A stretch of DNA of 64,000 bases from Pedobacter helvus (GCF_005925325.1 NZ_SRMP01000005.1:310001-374000); one strand, 5' to 3'; positions 35,198 to 45,379 are shown, counted from the first letter of the stretch. Notes: generated by a model not told the origin, from the letters alone. A program made the numbers and translations.

Positions 35198-35950
35198 ATG
35201 CGTTTAAAAAACAAAGTTGCGATAGTTTCTGGAGGTGCTAGAGACATAGGTAGAGCCGTTTCATTACAATTGGCAAAAGAAGGAGCTAAAGTAGTGGTAA
35301 ACTATTTTGATAGTAAGGAACAGGCCGACGAAACCTTAAAGTTAATTCAAGAAGCAGGTGGCGAAGGTATTGTTGTACAAGCAGACATGACTAAAGCTGC
35401 TGAAGTTGAGGCTTTAGTTGCAGAAGCTAGAAAAGCTTTTGGAAATGAAATCAATGTGTTGGTAAACGTTGTTGGCGGTTTGGTTGCTCGTAAAACAACG
35501 GCAGAAATGGACGAAGATTTTTGGGATTTCGTAATGAACGTGAACTTAAAATCAGTGTTCTTGGCAGTTAAAGAGGTTTCTCCTTTTATGCCAGCAGGTT
35601 CTTCAATTGTTAACTTTTCTTCGTTAGCAGCTAGAGATGGTGGTGGCCCGGGCGCAAGTGCTTATGCTACGTCTAAAGGTGCCGTAATGACTTACACTAG
35701 AGCACTAGCTAAAGAATTTGGTCCAAAAGGTATTCGTGTAAATGCTTTGGCCCCAGGTATGATTGCTACTACTTTCCATGATACTTTCACTAAATCTGAA
35801 GTTAGAAGTAACGTAGCTAATGCCACCGCTTTAAAAAGAGAAGGTGATGCTAAAGAAGTTGCTGATGTAGTAGCTTACTTGGCTTCTGATGAGTCGAGCT
35901 TCCTAACAGGAAATAACATAGATATCAACGGTGGTTTAGCATTCTCTTAA
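35198..35950 (+). CDS. Short-chain dehydrogenase, probable DEH reductase
   Basis: A 250-residue classical SDR. The nucleotide-binding motif SGGARDIGRA is near residues 11-20, VNVVGG near 89, and the catalytic Ser-Tyr-Lys set is NFSSLA, Y156 and K160 (SAYATSKGAV). Reduction of DEH to 2-keto-3-deoxygluconate is the expected step here, between KdgF and KDG kinase. That substrate is inferred from context. A terminator follows, ending the gntR-led unit. Confidence 0.87.
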   Translation: MRLKNKVAIVSGGARDIGRAVSLQLAKEGAKVVVNYFDSKEQADETLKLIQEAGGEGIVVQADMTKAAEVEALVAEARKAFGNEINVLVNVVGGLVARKTTAEMDEDFWDFVMNVNLKSVFLAVKEVSPFMPAGSSIVNFSSLAARDGGGPGASAYATSKGAVMTYTRALAKEFGPKGIRVNALAPGMIATTFHDTFTKSEVRSNVANATALKREGDAKEVADVVAYLASDESSFLTGNNIDINGGLAFS

Positions 35951-36013
35951 TCATAAATAAAAATACGCTATGAAGATGTTTAGGTTTTGCATCAAATAGT
36001 GATTGATAACTCT

Positions 36014-36060
36014 AAAAAAGGGATGTTCTAAAAGAATATCTTAAGGAGCATCCCTTTTTT
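36014..36060 (+). terminator. Rho-independent terminator of the gntR-SDR unit
   Basis: AAAAAAGGGATG (36014-36025) pairs with CATCCCTTTTTT (36049-36060), with an inner extension TTCT/AGGA. It ends in a T-run, 64 bp after the SDR stop. Confidence 0.85.
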
Positions 36061-36215
36061 AATTAATGATCAAAAACCAATAACCAAATAACCGAACAAA
36101 CTAGTTAACCAATGAACTAGTGAACAAAATAACCAAATAATAGAACTTCTTCGTTTAGGCAAAATCGCCGTTTTAATTACTTCTGAATATTTTTTCAAAT
36201 AGTTCTACTATTTTT

Positions 36216-36267
36216 TTTGATTACAAATATTAATGATATATTTGGTTTACCAATTTTTGGTAAACCA
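36216..36267 (+). promoter_or_regulatory. susC promoter with double TGGTnnACCA operator
   Basis: TTTG (36216-36219), a 17-bp spacer and TATATTTG (36237-36244). The dyads TGGTTTACCA (36243-36252) and TGGTAAACCA (36258-36267) are 15 bp apart. The two dyads are also inverted copies of each other. The 2-bp overlap with the -7 element is the same as at the other two sites. The leader to the ATG is about 75 nt. Confidence 0.82.
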
Positions 36268-36326
36268 ATTTTAAGTTGTGATTGTAAGATTGCAACGAAC
36301 CTAACCAATATATAAACTGATTTGCT

Positions 36327-39300
36327 ATGACATTAAAAAATCGCGTTAGCAGCGTTGTTTTTTTTCTAGTTTGCCTAATTTCTTTTGGAGTAAGTGCGCA
36401 GACTGTAAAAATTAAGGGCGTTGTTAAATCTGAAGATGGACAGGGTATTCCGGGTGTATCTATAGTCATTAAAGACACCAACAAGGGAGTTTCTACCAAC
36501 GAGAAAGGAGAGTATGAAATCTCTGTTCAGAAAGGAAAAATATTAGAATTTAAATCAATTGGTTATAAAACCCATTTACAAGGCGTAGCTAATGCTACTA
36601 CCATTAACGTAACCTTGGTAGACGATGTGAATGCCATGAATGAGGTTATAGTAGTTGGATACGGTACCCAGAAAAAATCTACCGTAAGTTCTGCCGTAAG
36701 TAAATTGGAAAATAAAAACTTGGATGAAATTCCAACTTCGAGGTTAGATAATGCTTTAATTGGTAAAATTGCTGGCTTAACGGTTCAAAATAATACTTCC
36801 GAGGCGGGCGCTGATCCTACTTTGCGTGTACGTGGCGCAAGTTCTATCAATGCCAACGCAGAGCCGTTGGTGGTTGTGGATGGACATCCGATAGCAGATG
36901 GTCTAGCTTTCATTAATCCGTACGATGTTGAATCAATTGAAGTGCTAAAAGATGCAGCTTCTTCGGCCATTTATGGCTCTAGAGGGGCTAATGGTGTAAT
37001 CTTGGTTACTACCAAAAAAGGAACCGCAGATAAGCCTAAATTCTCTGTGAAATCATTTTATGGGCTAAAGGAAGCTTATGAAGTTTACCCAATCTTAACC
37101 ACTTCGCAATATACAGAATTACTATTTGCAGAGGCTAAATTGAGAGAGAACGATCCAAGTGTGCCAGCAACCTCTAAAAATCTCATCAATGCTAATGAAA
37201 GGGCAGCTTATATTATCGAAAATCAAATTAGTGGTTCGCCAACGGATTGGCAAGAAGAATCATTGCGAAATGCTGGGATCTATAACTTACAGCTGAATGT
37301 GGCTGGCGGTAAAAAAGATCTAAGATATTACGTTTCTGGAAACTTGCAGCAAGACCAAGGCGTAATGAAAGATAGCGAGAATAATAAAGGGAATATCCGT
37401 GTGAAATTGGATATCAATCTTTCACCAAAATTGATGTTAAATGTAAACATTAATCCAACATACACTAAAATTCAACGTCCATCCGAAAACTTTACTAATT
37501 ATTACAGGTTTCCTTCATTTTTGCCAGTTTTTCACTCAGCATTTACCTCTGCATTTGTTAATCAGAATGCACAGTGGGCAAATCTAAGATCGGGAGATTG
37601 GGCGCAAGCACGCCATTTTACGAATTTAACTTATGCTGGTACCATGCCCGATGGTTCATTTTGGCAAAGTACTGGGGCAGTTTCGCCATTTTCTTCTACT
37701 AACAATACACCTTTGTCTCACGCAGAGAGAGAAGATAGGTTCCAAGAAAGCTATCGCTTCCAATCCGGAACTGATTTAACTTATAATCCGAATAAAAATC
37801 TTTCTTTTAAAAGTTCTGTAGGTGCCTATTATTTAGCTCGAGAAGATAGAAATTTCATTAGGAGCGAAGCCCGTAAAGATGGCGATGTAAACCAAGCAAC
37901 AATCACTACCGGAACTACGGTAGATATTTTGTGGGAAAACACCATGAATTATACAAAGAGCTTTGGCGATCATAATTTTAAAGGTTTGTTAGGTTTTACC
38001 ATGCAGAGCAATTCGGTAAAGGGTTCGCAGCAAATAGGTTATAACTTCCCTTCGGATGATTTTTCTACCTTAAATCAAGCTGCTTATTTCGATCAGGCGC
38101 CAGCTATTCCTGTAAATGTAAAAACAGGGTTGATATCTTACTTAGGACGTATCAATTACGATTATCAGGGTAAATATATCGCAACTGCAAGTTTACGTAC
38201 CGATGAAAGCTCTATTTTTGGTCCGGGTAATAGAAGAGGTTGGTTTCCTGCATTTTCTGCTGGTTGGAACATTGCATCAGAATCGTTCATGAAGGGCTCT
38301 AAAAAATGGTTGGAAAGCTTGAAACTTAGAGCAAGTTATGGTGAAACTGGTAATAATCGTATTACGCCGTTCTCGTATTTAGATTTATTGTTCAGATCTA
38401 ACTATGTATTTGGCGAAGGTACAGGTCAGGTTAGTCCTGGTCAATCGCCAAATAACTTGGTAACTTTTGGGCCAAACATTACTTGGGAAACTACCAAATC
38501 TACTAACATTGGCTTAGATGTGGGCTTGTTCAGGAATAAAATTCAATTAAGTTTAGAGTACTATCGTGCCATCACCGACAATTTATTGTTGCAACAGGCG
38601 CAGCAAGCTATTGCCGGTTCTGATTCTTTCTGGACCAATAACGGTAAAATCAGAAACCACGGTTTCGAGGTTGAGCTTACGTCAAACAATATCAGCAATA
38701 AAAATTTTAACTGGACAACTTCGCTTAATGTTGCCGCAAACAGAAATAAACTTTTAAAATTAGGTGGTGATGAACCTTATTTGTTCAATTATGGCGAACG
38801 GAGCGAGATTTATGCCTCCATCGTTGGCCAACCGTACGTACAGTTCTTCGGATACAAAACCGATGGTGTTTGGCTTTCGCAAGCCGATGCTGATGCAGCC
38901 GTAGCTGGAGGACAAACCTCCATTTTGCAAAGCTATTACAGAGAAGGTGGGGTGAAGCTTAAAGACATTAACGGCGATAATAAAATTGATTTGAATGACC
39001 GAGTAATCATGGGAAATCCATTTCCAGATTTTACTTGGGGTATAACCAATACCATCAGATATAAAAAGTTTGATTTAAATATCTTGATGCAAGGTTCGCA
39101 AGGTGGTCAATTAATTAATGGTGATTTATTCTATAACGAATCGAAGCGACAAAATGAACGCTATATCAAAAACAGGTGGGTTAGTCCAGCCAATCCTGGT
39201 GATGGTAAAACACCTTATTTTACCAATGGTATTGCCGCAGATTTATTATTGACCGACTATGGAGTGGAGAGCGCAACTTACGCCTATTTAAGAAATATCA

Positions 39301-39533
39301 TTGTGGGTTATAGTTTGCCCGCTAAAGCACTTAAAAAGTTTAATGTTTCTAGTTTAAGGCTTTATGCATCGGTTGATAACGTGTTTTTCATTACCGGAAG
39401 TTCTTATAGGGGCATTAATCCAGAAGCTCGGCTAACTACTGCTTCGTACGCTTCGCCAGTGGTGGCGGGTTATCAAAGAGGTGGTTTCCCCGTTAACCGT
39501 ACTTACACTTTTGGTCTAGATTTTAATTTTTAA
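36327..39533 (+). CDS. SusC/RagA-family TonB-dependent outer-membrane transporter
   Basis: A 1068-residue outer-membrane importer for alginate oligosaccharides, by context. The signal peptide ends near GVSAQ (residue 24). A carboxypeptidase-regulatory-like domain (about 28-105, KIKGVVKSEDGQGIPGVSI) precedes the plug. The plug has VVGYGTQKK, then ESIEVLKDAASSAIYGSRGANG in two adjacent pieces near residues 205-225. The rest is a 22-strand barrel ending in an aromatic F (LDFNF). The SusD gene follows after 12 bp. Transcription is predicted to be repressed by the GntR protein. Confidence 0.95.
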   Translation: MTLKNRVSSVVFFLVCLISFGVSAQTVKIKGVVKSEDGQGIPGVSIVIKDTNKGVSTNEKGEYEISVQKGKILEFKSIGYKTHLQGVANATTINVTLVDDVNAMNEVIVVGYGTQKKSTVSSAVSKLENKNLDEIPTSRLDNALIGKIAGLTVQNNTSEAGADPTLRVRGASSINANAEPLVVVDGHPIADGLAFINPYDVESIEVLKDAASSAIYGSRGANGVILVTTKKGTADKPKFSVKSFYGLKEAYEVYPILTTSQYTELLFAEAKLRENDPSVPATSKNLINANERAAYIIENQISGSPTDWQEESLRNAGIYNLQLNVAGGKKDLRYYVSGNLQQDQGVMKDSENNKGNIRVKLDINLSPKLMLNVNINPTYTKIQRPSENFTNYYRFPSFLPVFHSAFTSAFVNQNAQWANLRSGDWAQARHFTNLTYAGTMPDGSFWQSTGAVSPFSSTNNTPLSHAEREDRFQESYRFQSGTDLTYNPNKNLSFKSSVGAYYLAREDRNFIRSEARKDGDVNQATITTGTTVDILWENTMNYTKSFGDHNFKGLLGFTMQSNSVKGSQQIGYNFPSDDFSTLNQAAYFDQAPAIPVNVKTGLISYLGRINYDYQGKYIATASLRTDESSIFGPGNRRGWFPAFSAGWNIASESFMKGSKKWLESLKLRASYGETGNNRITPFSYLDLLFRSNYVFGEGTGQVSPGQSPNNLVTFGPNITWETTKSTNIGLDVGLFRNKIQLSLEYYRAITDNLLLQQAQQAIAGSDSFWTNNGKIRNHGFEVELTSNNISNKNFNWTTSLNVAANRNKLLKLGGDEPYLFNYGERSEIYASIVGQPYVQFFGYKTDGVWLSQADADAAVAGGQTSILQSYYREGGVKLKDINGDNKIDLNDRVIMGNPFPDFTWGITNTIRYKKFDLNILMQGSQGGQLINGDLFYNESKRQNERYIKNRWVSPANPGDGKTPYFTNGIAADLLLTDYGVESATYAYLRNIIVGYSLPAKALKKFNVSSLRLYASVDNVFFITGSSYRGINPEARLTTASYASPVVAGYQRGGFPVNRTYTFGLDFNF

Positions 39534-39545
39534 TACCATCAAATC

Positions 39546-41156
39546 ATGGAACAAATAAAAAGATTTTCAACTCGCTTCATTATTATGGTATCATTGGCGG
39601 CTGCCCTTACATCGTGTAAGAAACTAATAGATGTAGAGCCAGTATCTAACGAAGCCGCAAAAAATTTCTACAAAAATTATAAAGAGGTGAGTGTTGCCCT
39701 ATCTGGATGCTACAACGGCATGCAAGAGCCACTAATCAATGAATGGCAGTTTACAGAATTAAGGTCAGATAATGCCCGCCAACGTTCGGTGAATAGTACC
39801 ACAAACGTAAATATGGAGCTTAATGTACTCAACCTTTACACCGCTGGTCCTCAGCATCAGCAGATTTATAACTATTGGTTGGCTACCTACAAGAACATCC
39901 GTAATGTAAATTATGTATTGAGAAGTTTAGGCGTAAGTTATCGAAACAATCAATTGGTGTTTGGCACGCCTACGGCAGATGTTACCGAAGCACAACGCGA
40001 TGAACTGGTAGGCCAGGCATTATTTATCAGAGCTTACCATTATTTTAACTTGGTGCGTTTATTTGGCGGAGTATTTATCGTAACCGAACCTTTGGAGGCT
40101 GCGCAAGCTCGTAAAGTTAATCGTTCATCAGTAGATGATACCTACAATTTAATCACCAAGGATCTGGAAGCAGCGGTAGACTTAGCAAGTACCAAACCTT
40201 ACAATCAAATCACATCTACAGACTTAGGACGTGCAAATTCATGGTCGGCAAAGGCACTTTTAGCTAAAGTTTATTTGACTTTGCCGGTTCCCCGTACTGC
40301 TGATGCACTAACCTTATTGAACGATGTTATCGCAAATAGCGGTTATGGTTTAGAAAGTAGTTTTGCTCGTGTATTCGCTATCAACAACGAAATGAATAGA
40401 GAGATTTTATTTGCGGTGCGTTACAAAGCTGGTTTAGTTGGCTTGGGTAATCCAATGGCAAATATGTTTGCTCCAGCAAGTAGTGGCGATGCGGTTATCA
40501 ATGGTGATGGAAATGGATTTAATTATCCAACCACAAGTATTTACGGCGCCTTCGTTACCAATAATGCTACCTTTTCTGACGCTCGTAGAGGCGTAACCGT
40601 AGCCGTGTATGCGAATAGTACAACACCTTACTACGTGAATAAATTTTTCTCTAAAGTGGTAGTAGCTGGTGATGCTGAAAATGACTTTACGGTATTGCGT
40701 TTTTCGGACGTATTGTTGATGAAAGCCGAAGCGCAAGGCTATGATGGAGCTGCTGGTAGTTCGGTGGGCTTAATTAACCAAATTAGAGAACGTGCTGGTG
40801 CTGGAAATTACACCACTGGAAGTTTTACTTCTGCTTTCTACAAATACCCATCTGCGGGTACTGGTGCAATTGAAAGTGCGGCAGATTTCCAAACGGCATT
40901 GCTAAAAGAACGTCGTTTAGAGTTTGCCTTTGAGAACCAACGGCTGTTCGATTTGATAAGATTTGGTCAGGCAGTAGCTACAATGCGAGCACATTACGAT
41001 GCAGAATATGCTGCATATTATGGCAGGTTTAACCCGGTAATTCCTTTGGCTGTTCTACAAGCCAATATCAATACCAATAAACTGTTGTTACCGATACCAC
41101 AACGAGAAATCGATACCAATACAGAAATAACCATTCCACAAAATCCAGGATACTAA
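39546..41156 (+). CDS. SusD/RagB-family surface glycan-binding lipoprotein
   Basis: A 536-residue lipoprotein that caps the SusC barrel and captures glycans. The lipobox is LTSC, with Cys near residue 24. Tetratricopeptide-like helices are seen in the N-terminal half, with the typical RAYHYFNLVRLFGGV near residue 162. The C-terminus has LKERRLEFAFENQRLFDLIRFG and IPQREIDTN, both SusD signatures. It is directly downstream of SusC, as in nearly all such pairs. Confidence 0.95.
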   Translation: MEQIKRFSTRFIIMVSLAAALTSCKKLIDVEPVSNEAAKNFYKNYKEVSVALSGCYNGMQEPLINEWQFTELRSDNARQRSVNSTTNVNMELNVLNLYTAGPQHQQIYNYWLATYKNIRNVNYVLRSLGVSYRNNQLVFGTPTADVTEAQRDELVGQALFIRAYHYFNLVRLFGGVFIVTEPLEAAQARKVNRSSVDDTYNLITKDLEAAVDLASTKPYNQITSTDLGRANSWSAKALLAKVYLTLPVPRTADALTLLNDVIANSGYGLESSFARVFAINNEMNREILFAVRYKAGLVGLGNPMANMFAPASSGDAVINGDGNGFNYPTTSIYGAFVTNNATFSDARRGVTVAVYANSTTPYYVNKFFSKVVVAGDAENDFTVLRFSDVLLMKAEAQGYDGAAGSSVGLINQIRERAGAGNYTTGSFTSAFYKYPSAGTGAIESAADFQTALLKERRLEFAFENQRLFDLIRFGQAVATMRAHYDAEYAAYYGRFNPVIPLAVLQANINTNKLLLPIPQREIDTNTEITIPQNPGY

Positions 41157-41166
41157 AACTAAACAG

Positions 41167-42738
41167 ATGAAAAAAATCCTAAAACCATTATTGCTTTGCT
41201 GCTTGGCCATAGTGATCATAGCTGGGTGTAAGAAAAACGAATTTTCTGATGTTGGAGACGGAACTGTTGAGGCAAAGGAGCACACTTTTAACAGAGCTAC
41301 AAAGATTTTCGATTTAGGTAGTGAACTGAAAAGTAACATTGCCGCAGCAGAAGGTGTAAAGTTTGTATACGCTTATTTGCAACGCAGTGATAAGCCAGAT
41401 TCATTAATTCATGTCACAGATAATAAAGGGGTTATTTCTCCTACCTATGAGTTGGTGATCCCGATAACGGCTTTCCCGGTAAATAACATGAGTACAGTAA
41501 AAGGAGTGAAGGTTTTGGTTAAGCAAGGCAGTAACAGCTCTTTGGAAGGTTTTGTGCCAATCGTCTATTTCGATCCTGCATTGCCTCAGTTCAGTACTTT
41601 TCCAACTAGTATCAATGCAGATTTAAACGGTAACCCAACTGCAATTGTAGGTACCATCAAATCAGCATATGGTATTAAGCAGGTTGATATTTTAGACGAT
41701 TACCAAACCGAGAACACTTATGTTTTGGCAAATAGCATCACCGGAATTGCAAACGTTAAAGAATATGCATTGAATTATGCTTACAATTATCGTAAGGCAG
41801 CTCAACATATTAAGGTAAGAGCAATTGATATCTACGATCAAGTTAATGAACTCATTATAGATATGCCGGTTGATGTGTCTATATTCAAGCCAACATTTAA
41901 GTCGTTCCCAAGCAGTATCGCTACCACAGCTACTTCAGTTGTAGGTCAAATTACGTCGATAACTGGATTGAAAAAAGTAGATATCTACGATGACCGAAAT
42001 GGAACTTATCAGCTTTTGGGAACAGTTAATAATTTGAACGGCGTAAAAACTTACAGTTATAACGGCGCTTATAGTTTTGCAATGCGAGCTGAACATGTGA
42101 AAATTATAGCGGTTGATACCGAAGATTTACAGTCTGAATTAATTATCCCAATTAACGTAACGTATTTAAGTAAATTGTACAGGGATGTAACCATGACGGC
42201 GCAAACAGCTGGAACAGCTACCATTTTCTTCGACTCTAATGGCACAACCGGAGGTAATTGCGAATTGAATGCAAGTGAACTTACCATGGCATTTTTATTC
42301 TATGGAACTGGTAACGGACCTACATTCTATGCACCAACTAATACCACTAACGTAGCATCAAACTTTAGATGTAATGGAGCTTCATGGGTGCTTTCTAGAC
42401 CAGCGGCCGAATTCAGAGCAACCAGATTTAGGGTACTTTTATCTAGTGTAGCCGCAGAGAAATCAATTTATGATGATTTTGCGAATGGGAACTTAGATGA
42501 TTTAGCCTTTAGACTTAACGGTTTAACTATTAGCAGTAGCGGGCCTAGGTACGATGCCAATTCAACAAGCGCAAGTCTTTTTAATACCAATACTGGTTCG
42601 AATTTAATTGCGGTGAAAATTCCTGATATAGGCAACCCGAATGCTTCAAAATTTGCTATCATTCATGTTAAAGAAGTTATGGTTGGAACGCCTGTAGGTA
42701 ATTCTACTATAAAATTTGATATCTATATTCAGAAATAA
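41167..42738 (+). CDS. Surface lipoprotein in SusE/F position, probable glycan-binding protein
   Basis: A 523-residue lipoprotein (lipobox IIAGC, Cys near residue 20). It contains two tandem Ig-like modules (about 150-250 and 240-340) that share a repeat: FPTSI or FPSSI, a V(G/I)xI segment, then KQVDILDD or KKVDIYDD and a Y.YNYRKAAQHIKVRAID-type strand. The C-terminal third (from YRDVTMTAQT) is a distinct beta domain. The order SusC-SusD-lipoprotein is standard for surface glycan-binding proteins. No enzymatic motif is seen. Confidence 0.8.
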   Translation: MKKILKPLLLCCLAIVIIAGCKKNEFSDVGDGTVEAKEHTFNRATKIFDLGSELKSNIAAAEGVKFVYAYLQRSDKPDSLIHVTDNKGVISPTYELVIPITAFPVNNMSTVKGVKVLVKQGSNSSLEGFVPIVYFDPALPQFSTFPTSINADLNGNPTAIVGTIKSAYGIKQVDILDDYQTENTYVLANSITGIANVKEYALNYAYNYRKAAQHIKVRAIDIYDQVNELIIDMPVDVSIFKPTFKSFPSSIATTATSVVGQITSITGLKKVDIYDDRNGTYQLLGTVNNLNGVKTYSYNGAYSFAMRAEHVKIIAVDTEDLQSELIIPINVTYLSKLYRDVTMTAQTAGTATIFFDSNGTTGGNCELNASELTMAFLFYGTGNGPTFYAPTNTTNVASNFRCNGASWVLSRPAAEFRATRFRVLLSSVAAEKSIYDDFANGNLDDLAFRLNGLTISSSGPRYDANSTSASLFNTNTGSNLIAVKIPDIGNPNASKFAIIHVKEVMVGTPVGNSTIKFDIYIQK

Positions 42739-43032
42739 AGCTTTTTTGGTTTATATGTAAAATGATTTGTCGTTTCGGTGGGAATAAAAAAGGAGAAAAA
42801 TGTGCTTGTTTTATTTCTTCTTCCAATCGAGACGGCAGCATTTTTTAAAGGGGTCAGTGGCTAGGTGTCAGTGGTCAGGGATTAGGGATTAGGAATTAGT
42901 TTTGCGAACCATCAACTAATGACAATGAACTAATGAACCAATAATAAATAATCAAGATCCAAAATCAGCGTATAAAATCCGCGAATATCAGCGGGAAAAC
43001 AGATAACCAGTTTAAACAATTAACCATATTTG
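42739..43032. other. Gene-free interval before the PL6 genes
   Basis: A 294-bp stretch with no gene. It has an imperfect direct-repeat patch (GGGATTAGGGATTAGGAATTAG, two halves, near 42877-42898), A/C-rich low complexity, and a short ATCAGCG/ATCCGCG/ATCAGCGGG motif series at 42963-42996. That series is related to one at 62944-62972. No GntR dyad or clear TAnnTTTG promoter is visible. Confidence 0.5.
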
Positions 43033-45354
43033 ATGAAATTCCGTATCTCTTTTCTAGCTATTTTCCTAACGGCTTCTTTAGCTAATGCAGCTGATATTTT
43101 GGTGAGCACACCTCAAGAATTAAAATTGGCGGCGGCAAAAGCCAAACCTGGCGATGTAATCTTGCTCAAAAATAAAGTATGGACTGATGTTCAATTGGTC
43201 ATATCTGGCAAGGGCAATAAAGAAAAACCTATTTGGGTAAAACCAGAAACTGGCGATAAGGTAGAGATTTCTGGAAAATCGAACCTGAAAATAGGAGGCG
43301 AGTATGTTTTTATCAAAGGTCTACATTTCAAGAATGGTTACAGTCCTAAAGATCATGTCATTAACTTTAGGATAGATAATAATAATTTGGCGAACAACTG
43401 CCGCGTTACCCAATTCGTAGTTGAAGAATTTAGTCAACCAGAACGTTTTAAGGGAGATTCGTGGGTGGTGCTTTGGGGTAAAAATAATCGTGTAGACCAC
43501 TGTACATTTACCAATAAATTAAATTCTGGCCCAGTAATCATCGCTGAATTAAACGACGAGCGTAGTCAACAAAACTACCACAGCATCGATTCGAATTATT
43601 TCTATGGCCGTCAGCGTTTTGGCTCTAATGGGGGCGAAACTATTCGTATTGGCGTTTCTAGGTATTCTTTAACGGCATCGAAAACACAAATTGTACATAA
43701 TCTTTTCGAAAGATGTAATGGTGAGGTAGAAATCGTTTCCATCAAATCAGGGGAAAATAACATCAGTTTCAATACCTTTTTAGAATGTGAAGGAAGTTTG
43801 GTTTTGAGACATGGTTCTAAAAATGTAGTACAAGGCAACCTGTTTTTAGGAAATAATAAACCATTTACCGGAGGAGTGAGGGTAATTAATCCAGGTCACG
43901 AGGTGTTCGATAATGTATTTAAAGATCTAAAAGGAACCGCTTTTCGTTCGCCATTGGCAGTAATGAATGGTGTTCCAAATTCATTGATCAATCGTTATTA
44001 TCAAGTAGTTGATGCTAAAATTGAAAGTAACACCTTCATTAATTGTGAGCCATCGTTATTCGGAACCGGAAAAGATTCAGAACGTACTTTGTCGCCTCAA
44101 AATGTGGTATTCGCTAATAACTTGTTGGTTCAGCCAGTAAAAGCGTTGTATGTAGATGAAAACAAAGACGGAGGTATTACGATCAAAGATAATGCTGTTC
44201 AATCTAGCCTTCCAGCACAGGAAGGTTTCGTAAGCAAGAAACCGTCGAACGTAACTATTAATGGAATTTCGTTTCCTTACTTAGCAGATTACGGTGCGCC
44301 CTTGAAAAAAATGAAGTTTGTGCAGAAAAAGGATGTGGGTGCAGTTTGGTACAAAAAAGAAGTGAAAGCAATCAATACACAGCCTAAAATTGTAAAACTT
44401 TCAGCTAAAGAGAGTACCAGCATCCAACAAGTAATTGATAAATTAATCGATGGAGATATCATCGAATTAAGCGATACGGGTCTTTACAGTGTTGAAGATG
44501 AAATTGTGGTAGGCAAATCGATTACAATTAGAGCTGCGGCTAGATTAACAAGCAAGCCAATTTTTGTAAACGCTAGTAGTAAAACTTTGTCGGCTTTCAT
44601 TACTATTGATAACGGCGCAAGTGTAAAAGTGAGCGGAATTGCATTTAAAGGCGCTTATGGTAGTGCTGGTGATGTCCGCTGCGGTATCCGTTCAACTGAA
44701 GCTCCAATGAATAAACCTTACAAAGCATTTATTGACGCTTGTGAGTTCTACGATTATAACGAAGGGTCTTTCGCAGGTTTCAAAGGAAGTAAATCGACTT
44801 TAGCAGATAGCTTGGTGATCACCAACTCATTGTTTAGAAACATCTCGGGAACAGGTGTCAACTTAGCCGAGGAAAGAGATGATAAGGGTATTTATGGGGC
44901 AGAGTATACAGTGGTTAAGAATTGCGTATTTACAAATATTTTAGGCAGTGCAATCAACGTGTATCGTGGTGGTAACGATGAAAGTACCTTAGGTCCATTT
45001 GTGACTATCGAGAATTGTACCGTCAATGAAGTGGATAATAGAGAGCAAGGTTCTGCTATTCGTTTGTTGGGCGCACAATATGCAAGAGTGTTGAATAGCA
45101 ATTTCGTGAATAGCGGTCAGGGTGGAAGATCCATAGAATTTAGAGAATTCCGTTGGGATGATATTTTGGTTGACAACTGTAATTTTTATAATTCGGGAAA
45201 AGTAGATATGTATTACAACAAGGCGCTTGGTAAAGGTATTTTTGCTATCAAACCTGAATTTACCAATATCAAAGATTTCAATTTTAATTTAAAGGATGGT
45301 TCCGAGCTTTCGTCGAAATCAAAAGCTGTAGGAGGTGTGGGCGCAAGTTTATAG
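43033..45354 (+). CDS. Two-domain alginate lyase, PL6
   Basis: A 773-residue exported lyase made of two right-handed beta-helices. The signal peptide ends near LANAAD. The N-terminal helix carries the full catalytic set: K238 in IKSG and R259 in LRHG, with calcium ligands N199 (NGGET), E231 and E233. From memory AlyGC has K220/R241 and N181/E213/E215, the same spacing throughout. The C-terminal helix (from about residue 450, ESTSIQQVIDKLIDGD) lacks these motifs, as in other two-domain PL6 enzymes. ATG 43033 is preferred to the TTG just before. Confidence 0.94.
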   Translation: MKFRISFLAIFLTASLANAADILVSTPQELKLAAAKAKPGDVILLKNKVWTDVQLVISGKGNKEKPIWVKPETGDKVEISGKSNLKIGGEYVFIKGLHFKNGYSPKDHVINFRIDNNNLANNCRVTQFVVEEFSQPERFKGDSWVVLWGKNNRVDHCTFTNKLNSGPVIIAELNDERSQQNYHSIDSNYFYGRQRFGSNGGETIRIGVSRYSLTASKTQIVHNLFERCNGEVEIVSIKSGENNISFNTFLECEGSLVLRHGSKNVVQGNLFLGNNKPFTGGVRVINPGHEVFDNVFKDLKGTAFRSPLAVMNGVPNSLINRYYQVVDAKIESNTFINCEPSLFGTGKDSERTLSPQNVVFANNLLVQPVKALYVDENKDGGITIKDNAVQSSLPAQEGFVSKKPSNVTINGISFPYLADYGAPLKKMKFVQKKDVGAVWYKKEVKAINTQPKIVKLSAKESTSIQQVIDKLIDGDIIELSDTGLYSVEDEIVVGKSITIRAAARLTSKPIFVNASSKTLSAFITIDNGASVKVSGIAFKGAYGSAGDVRCGIRSTEAPMNKPYKAFIDACEFYDYNEGSFAGFKGSKSTLADSLVITNSLFRNISGTGVNLAEERDDKGIYGAEYTVVKNCVFTNILGSAINVYRGGNDESTLGPFVTIENCTVNEVDNREQGSAIRLLGAQYARVLNSNFVNSGQGGRSIEFREFRWDDILVDNCNFYNSGKVDMYYNKALGKGIFAIKPEFTNIKDFNFNLKDGSELSSKSKAVGGVGASL

Positions 45355-45379
45355 GTTAAACATTTAATTATTCCATACA

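Larger units (their letters stand above)
35951..36326. other. Gene-free interval before susC
   Basis: This 376-bp gap holds a terminator (36014-36060), a low-complexity stretch of AACCAAATAACCA-like units (36068-36143), and the susC promoter with a double operator (36216-36267). No open frame here is convincing. Confidence 0.75.

Noticed and set aside
40434..40736. 100-codon minus-strand open frame within susD
   Set aside because: It is antisense to a conserved SusD sequence and has no recognisable content.
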